Source: Paludibacter sp.
Lineage (GTDB): Bacteria > Bacteroidota > Bacteroidia > Bacteroidales > Paludibacteraceae
Direction of reading: 5' to 3'
Assembly: GCA_030653695.1 (NCBI GenBank)
Contig: JAURYY010000231.1
Span: 1 to 36,643 of the forward strand
DNA: 36,643 nt
The notes under the pieces are model-generated. The model had not been told where the DNA came from and ran no database searches. It saw only the letters and a list, made by a program, of their open reading frames with translations. The position numbers and the translations under genes were made by a program. Shown here piece after piece: positions 33,729-36,643 of this stretch (within the stretch, counting starts at the first letter, position 1; each line of letters opens with the position of its first letter).

Positions 33729-34451
33729 CTAAATAAAGAATTTGGTTAATTCATTCAGTTTAATTTTATTTTCGTAAATTGCTTTCCCAATAATTACTGC
33801 CTGGACTTTATCTTCGTGCAGGAGTTCAATATCACTGATTGAACTTACACCACCACTTGCAATGAGATAAATACAGGGGATTTTGTTGCGCATTTTTTTA
33901 TAAAGTTCGTTTGAAGTGCCCTGTAACATGCCATCTTTGCTGATATCGGTGCAAATCACCTGGCTGATTCCTTGCTTCATATAATTATTGACGAATGAAA
34001 TAATCTCTAAATCAGTGGTTTCGACCCACCCACCGACTGCTATTTTTTCATCCTTCACATCGGCTCCGAGAATAATTTTTTCGCCGCCATACTTTTGTAT
34101 CCACGATATAAATAATTCGGGATTACGCACGGCAATACTTCCACCGGTTACCATTTGTGCGCCACATTCGAATGCGATGCGCAAATCATCATCCGACTTC
34201 AATCCCCCGCCAAAATCGACAATCAGATTTGTTTTTGAAGTAATCAGCCCCAACACTTTATGATTGACAATGTGATTGGCTTTGGCACCATCAAGGTCGA
34301 CAAGATGCAAACGGCGCAGTCCGGCATCGGCAAACATTCGGGCTACTTCAAGCGGATTTTCATTATAAATTTTTTTTTGTGAATAATCGCCTTGTGTAAG
34401 ACGTACACATTTTCCATCTATAAGATCAATGGCAGGAATTATTTCAATCAT
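33729..34451 (-). CDS. hisA: Phosphoribosylformimino-5-aminoimidazole carboxamide ribotide isomerase
   Basis: A 240-residue (beta-alpha)8 enzyme of histidine synthesis (ProFAR isomerase). The catalytic Asp of the first half is in IPAIDLIDGKCVRLTQGDY (Asp8) and the second in ICTDISKDGMLQGTS (about 127-141); phosphate-binding glycines occur in VDFGGGLKSDDD and IASGGVSS. Length and motifs match HisA rather than HisF. No other his gene is adjacent: DUF5606 is downstream and a divergent prenyltransferase upstream, so this hisA stands alone here, unlike in the usual his operon. Confidence 0.95.
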   Translation of the reverse strand: MIEIIPAIDLIDGKCVRLTQGDYSQKKIYNENPLEVARMFADAGLRRLHLVDLDGAKANHIVNHKVLGLITSKTNLIVDFGGGLKSDDDLRIAFECGAQMVTGGSIAVRNPELFISWIQKYGGEKIILGADVKDEKIAVGGWVETTDLEIISFVNNYMKQGISQVICTDISKDGMLQGTSNELYKKMRNKIPCIYLIASGGVSSISDIELLHEDKVQAVIIGKAIYENKIKLNELTKFFI

Positions 34452-34483
34452 AAAGTAATATTCTCATTTTGTTTTTTAAAATA

Positions 34484-34491
34484 CAAAAGTA
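34484..34491 (-). promoter_or_regulatory. -7 element of hisA (TACTTTTG)
   Basis: Minus-strand TACTTTTG matches TAnnTTTG, 33 bp before the ATG. No convincing -33 TTTG is seen. It supports a separate promoter for hisA. Confidence 0.5.
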
Positions 34492-34696
34492 CTAAAAAGC
34501 AATCAGAATAAATAATTAGAAATGAATTTTGATTGCTGTTTCTAATCTATCATTTTGAAATTGAACAATATAAATCTATTATTCGGGAAATAAATATCAA
34601 ATATTTTAAAAATTATATTTTCCACTTTTTTATTTTTATAATCGTGTTATATTAACAAATTATAAATTGAAACCGAAAATGTGTAAACCTACAATA

Positions 34697-34704
34697 TAAT
34701 TTTG
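34697..34704 (+). promoter_or_regulatory. -7 element of the UbiA gene (TAATTTTG)
   Basis: TAATTTTG matches TAnnTTTG and lies 71 bp before the ATG. Apart from the two divergent -7 elements, the interval 34452-34774 is AT-rich and I see no further feature in it. Confidence 0.55.
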
Positions 34705-34774
34705 TAACTTCGTTTGGTTTTTAAATAAAATTTTTTAGTAATATTAAATTCTTAACCACCTAATTTACAAGAAG

Positions 34775-35761
34775 ATGTTTAACTTTTTAAAATTGATCCG
34801 TGTTCAGAATCTGATTTTTATTGCATTCATACAATTGATAATGCGACAAACAATTCTGATTCCGATTTTACAAAAATATGGTTTTGAAGCTACACAGGCA
34901 TCCGGAATGATAGGACTACTAATAATTGCTACTGTTTTAATTGCAGCAGGTGGTTACGCATTGAATGATTATTTTGATGTGAAAATAGATGCTATCAATA
35001 AGCCCGAAAAACAGGTTGTTGGAACATTTATACCGCGAAAAACGGCCATGTTGATGCACCAGTTACTTAGCGGTTTAGGAATTATACTCGGTTTATTATT
35101 AGCTTATGTGGCACGAAGTTTCACTTTAGGATTTATTTTTATTGTAGTGCCGGGCTTATTGTGGTTTTATTCGGCAAGTTACAAGCGTCAGTTTCTGACA
35201 GGAAATTTGACTATAGCATTTGTTTCAGCAATCACCGTATTAGTTGTGGGAGTAATGGAGCTAGCATTTTTGCGCAAAGAATTTGGCACGTTGATTTTTG
35301 AAACCCTTATTCCAAAAGAGATTTATGCCTGGATAGGCGTATTTTCGATTTTCTCGTTTCTGTGTACATTGATTCGTGAAATTATCAAAGACATGGAAGA
35401 TGAAAAAGGCGACCGAGAATTCGAATGTCGTACAATGCCTATTAAATGGGGAATTGCAAAGACAAAAATATTTTTATATGTATTAATATTAATCACAAAT
35501 ATAGCATTGTACGTTGTTAATTATCAATTTGTTCCATTTGAAGGAACGTTGACTTTGCGTTACATAATTTTTGGTTTGTCATTGCCTTTCCTTGCATTAG
35601 GTTACTTCATTTTTATTGCAAAAACTCCGAAGGATTTTCATAATGCCTCGAATTTTGCAAAAATCATCATGCTCATCGGCGTATTGTACGCATTCGTTTT
35701 ATATTTTCTTCAGGCTAAAACTTACGGAATTAGCCTATTTAACTTGTTTATTGTTAAATAA
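34775..35761 (+). CDS. UbiA-family prenyltransferase
   Basis: A 328-residue polytopic membrane enzyme that joins a prenyl diphosphate to an acceptor. Two Asp-rich motifs bind Mg-diphosphate: NDYFDVKIDAINKP (about 64-77) and KDMEDEKGDREFECRTMP (about 207-224). Eight or nine hydrophobic segments fit the family, including LIIATVLIAAGGYAL and LGFIFIVVPGLLWFY. The second motif and the INKPEKQVVGTFIPR segment resemble Bacteroidota proteins annotated as geranylgeranylglycerol-phosphate geranylgeranyltransferase, but the substrate cannot be settled by sequence. It is 28 bp upstream of maf, suggesting an operon. Confidence 0.9.
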   Translation: MFNFLKLIRVQNLIFIAFIQLIMRQTILIPILQKYGFEATQASGMIGLLIIATVLIAAGGYALNDYFDVKIDAINKPEKQVVGTFIPRKTAMLMHQLLSGLGIILGLLLAYVARSFTLGFIFIVVPGLLWFYSASYKRQFLTGNLTIAFVSAITVLVVGVMELAFLRKEFGTLIFETLIPKEIYAWIGVFSIFSFLCTLIREIIKDMEDEKGDREFECRTMPIKWGIAKTKIFLYVLILITNIALYVVNYQFVPFEGTLTLRYIIFGLSLPFLALGYFIFIAKTPKDFHNASNFAKIIMLIGVLYAFVLYFLQAKTYGISLFNLFIVK

Positions 35762-35789
35762 TTATCAATTTTATAACAAAAATATTACA

Positions 35790-36377
35790 ATGGAAATTCT
35801 GAGCAATTTAAATAATTATCATATCATCCTTGGTTCACAATCGCCACGCAGGCGCGAACTTCTGACCGGGCTTAATATTCCTTTTGAAGTAAGACATATA
35901 GATGTTGAAGAGACCTATCCCGAATTTATGGTTGGTGTGGATATACCCATGTATTTAGCCGAAAAGAAAGCCAACGCATTCGCCGATAAAATGCATGAAA
36001 ACACCTTGCTCATAACAGCCGATACGATTGTTTGGCACGAAGGAATTGCACTGGGCAAACCGGCAAACAGAGAGGAAGCTGTAAAAACGCTCCAAAAACT
36101 GTCAGGAAAAACACATCAGGTGATTACAGGCGTTAGTATTTCGACTTTTGATCGAAGAAAAACCTTTCATGTAATATCCGATGTGCGCTTTGCAAATTTA
36201 ACTCCAAATGAAATTGAATATTACCTCGATAATTTTCAACCTTACGACAAAGCCGGTGCTTATGGCGTTCAGGAATGGATCGGATTTGTAGGTGTTGAGC
36301 ACATTAACGGATCGTATTACAATGTAATGGGATTGCCGGTTCAACGACTTTACAACGAACTTAAACGCTGGAAATAA
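35790..36377 (+). CDS. maf: Maf-like nucleoside triphosphate pyrophosphatase
   Basis: A 195-residue Maf-family house-cleaning enzyme that hydrolyses non-canonical or excess nucleoside triphosphates (dTTP/UTP in the YhdE type). I choose the ATG at 35790 rather than the track's 35616, which overlaps the UbiA gene. Motifs: ILGSQSPRRRELL (about 13-25), the base-specificity helix after it, LITADTIVWHEGIALGKP (about 71-88), HQVITGVSI and the terminal DKAGAYGVQEW...NVMGLPVQRLYNELKRW. Length is typical. It follows the prenyltransferase gene and precedes a tandem repeat array. Confidence 0.94.
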   Translation: MEILSNLNNYHIILGSQSPRRRELLTGLNIPFEVRHIDVEETYPEFMVGVDIPMYLAEKKANAFADKMHENTLLITADTIVWHEGIALGKPANREEAVKTLQKLSGKTHQVITGVSISTFDRRKTFHVISDVRFANLTPNEIEYYLDNFQPYDKAGAYGVQEWIGFVGVEHINGSYYNVMGLPVQRLYNELKRWK

Positions 36378-36386
36378 GGCTTTTAC

Positions 36387-36643
36387 GTTTCAAAGGTTTC
36401 AGAGGTTTCAGGGGTTTCAGGGGTTTTAGGGGTTTCAGAGGTTTCAGAAGTTTCAGAGGTTTCAGAAGTTTCAGAGGTTTCAGAGGTTTCAGAGGTTTCA
36501 GAGGTTTTAGGGGTTTCAGAGGTTTCAGAGGTTTCAGAGGTTTCAGAAGTTTCAGAGGTTTCAGAGGTTTTAGGGGTTTCAGAGGTTTCAGAGGTTTCAG
36601 AGGTTTCAGAGGTTTCAGAGGTTTCAGAGGTTTCAGAGGTTTC
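36387..36643. repeat. 9-bp tandem array (GTTTCAGAG), continuing off the window
   Basis: About 28 copies of a 9-bp unit, mostly GTTTCAGAG with variants GTTTCAGGG, GTTTCAGAA and GTTTTAGGG. The variants stay in phase: the three GTTTTAGGG units are 81 and 63 bp apart, both multiples of nine. The last seven units are uniform. There are no spacers, so it is not CRISPR. It begins 10 bp after the maf stop codon. Confidence 0.95.

Noticed and set aside
35616-35789. Upstream extension of maf
   Set aside because: Overlaps the prenyltransferase gene in another frame; the motif-bearing protein starts at 35790.
36387-36643. CRISPR array
   Set aside because: Units are contiguous 9-mers with no unique spacers and no cas genes nearby.

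Overview
The window looks like AT-rich chromosomal DNA from a Bacteroidota species, plausibly a Bacteroidales relative; genus not determinable. The support is a C-terminal type IX secretion (T9SS) sorting tail, Bacteroidota-type families (DUF5606, DUF4465-like lipoprotein, short-form AMP nucleosidase), TTTG-N19-21-TAnnTTTG promoters at several genes, and little use of Shine-Dalgarno sites.

Region 1 (1-2.9 kb) is a decaying defence island. It holds an intact type I specificity subunit (hsdS), a GxxExxY-family protein, a 3'-truncated RhuM-like gene, and only the last ~95 codons of hsdR. Region 2 (2.9-8.4 kb) encodes a two-gene flavin/iron-sulfur oxidoreductase: a NuoE-NuoF fusion (HydB-like) and a compact 2Fe-2S/GltD-like/ferredoxin protein. 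No hydrogenase or formate dehydrogenase lies beside it, so the best guess is an Stn-type transhydrogenase. An unrecognised helical protein follows. Region 3 (8.4-16.1 kb, + strand) holds an exported PQQ-type beta-propeller, a T9SS-exported zinc phospholipase C/nuclease-like protein, a GT4 glycosyltransferase, and an FtsX/MacB-type ABC exporter (ATPase plus a large permease).

Region 4 (16.1-17.9 kb) is rich in RNA. On the minus strand SRP RNA (ffs) is followed after 4 nt by tRNA-Thr(UGU), with a clear promoter and a bidirectional terminator. Next comes a lipoprotein gene under a cobalamin riboswitch whose peripheral loops are filled with 7-bp repeats. Region 5 (17.9-24.8 kb) is mostly housekeeping: a THUMP-like methyltransferase, tex, holA, amn, a stand-alone HsdR_N-domain protein and an MBL-fold protein. 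A heptad-repeat island separates amn from holA.

Region 6 (24.9-26.4 kb) is a complete IS4-family element with 16-bp terminal repeats and a 10-bp target duplication. Region 7 (26.6-34.5 kb, minus strand) carries a CapA-like protein, pyrK-pyrD, an XRE regulator whose promoter contains a palindrome, a ~1-kb AT-rich gene desert, Nif3 and zinc-ribbon genes, DUF5606, and a lone hisA. Region 8 (34.8 kb to the end, + strand) has a UbiA prenyltransferase, maf, and a 9-bp tandem array running off the window.

The most unusual items are the SRP RNA-tRNA tandem and its odd apical loop, the repeat-expanded B12 riboswitch, the degenerate FAD/NAD(P) module in the Stn-like protein, the palindrome between the promoter elements of the XRE gene, and the IS inserted into one arm of an inverted repeat whose other arm covers a TTG start codon. 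I did not find an obviously new multi-gene system. All assignments are by eye, without database searches.
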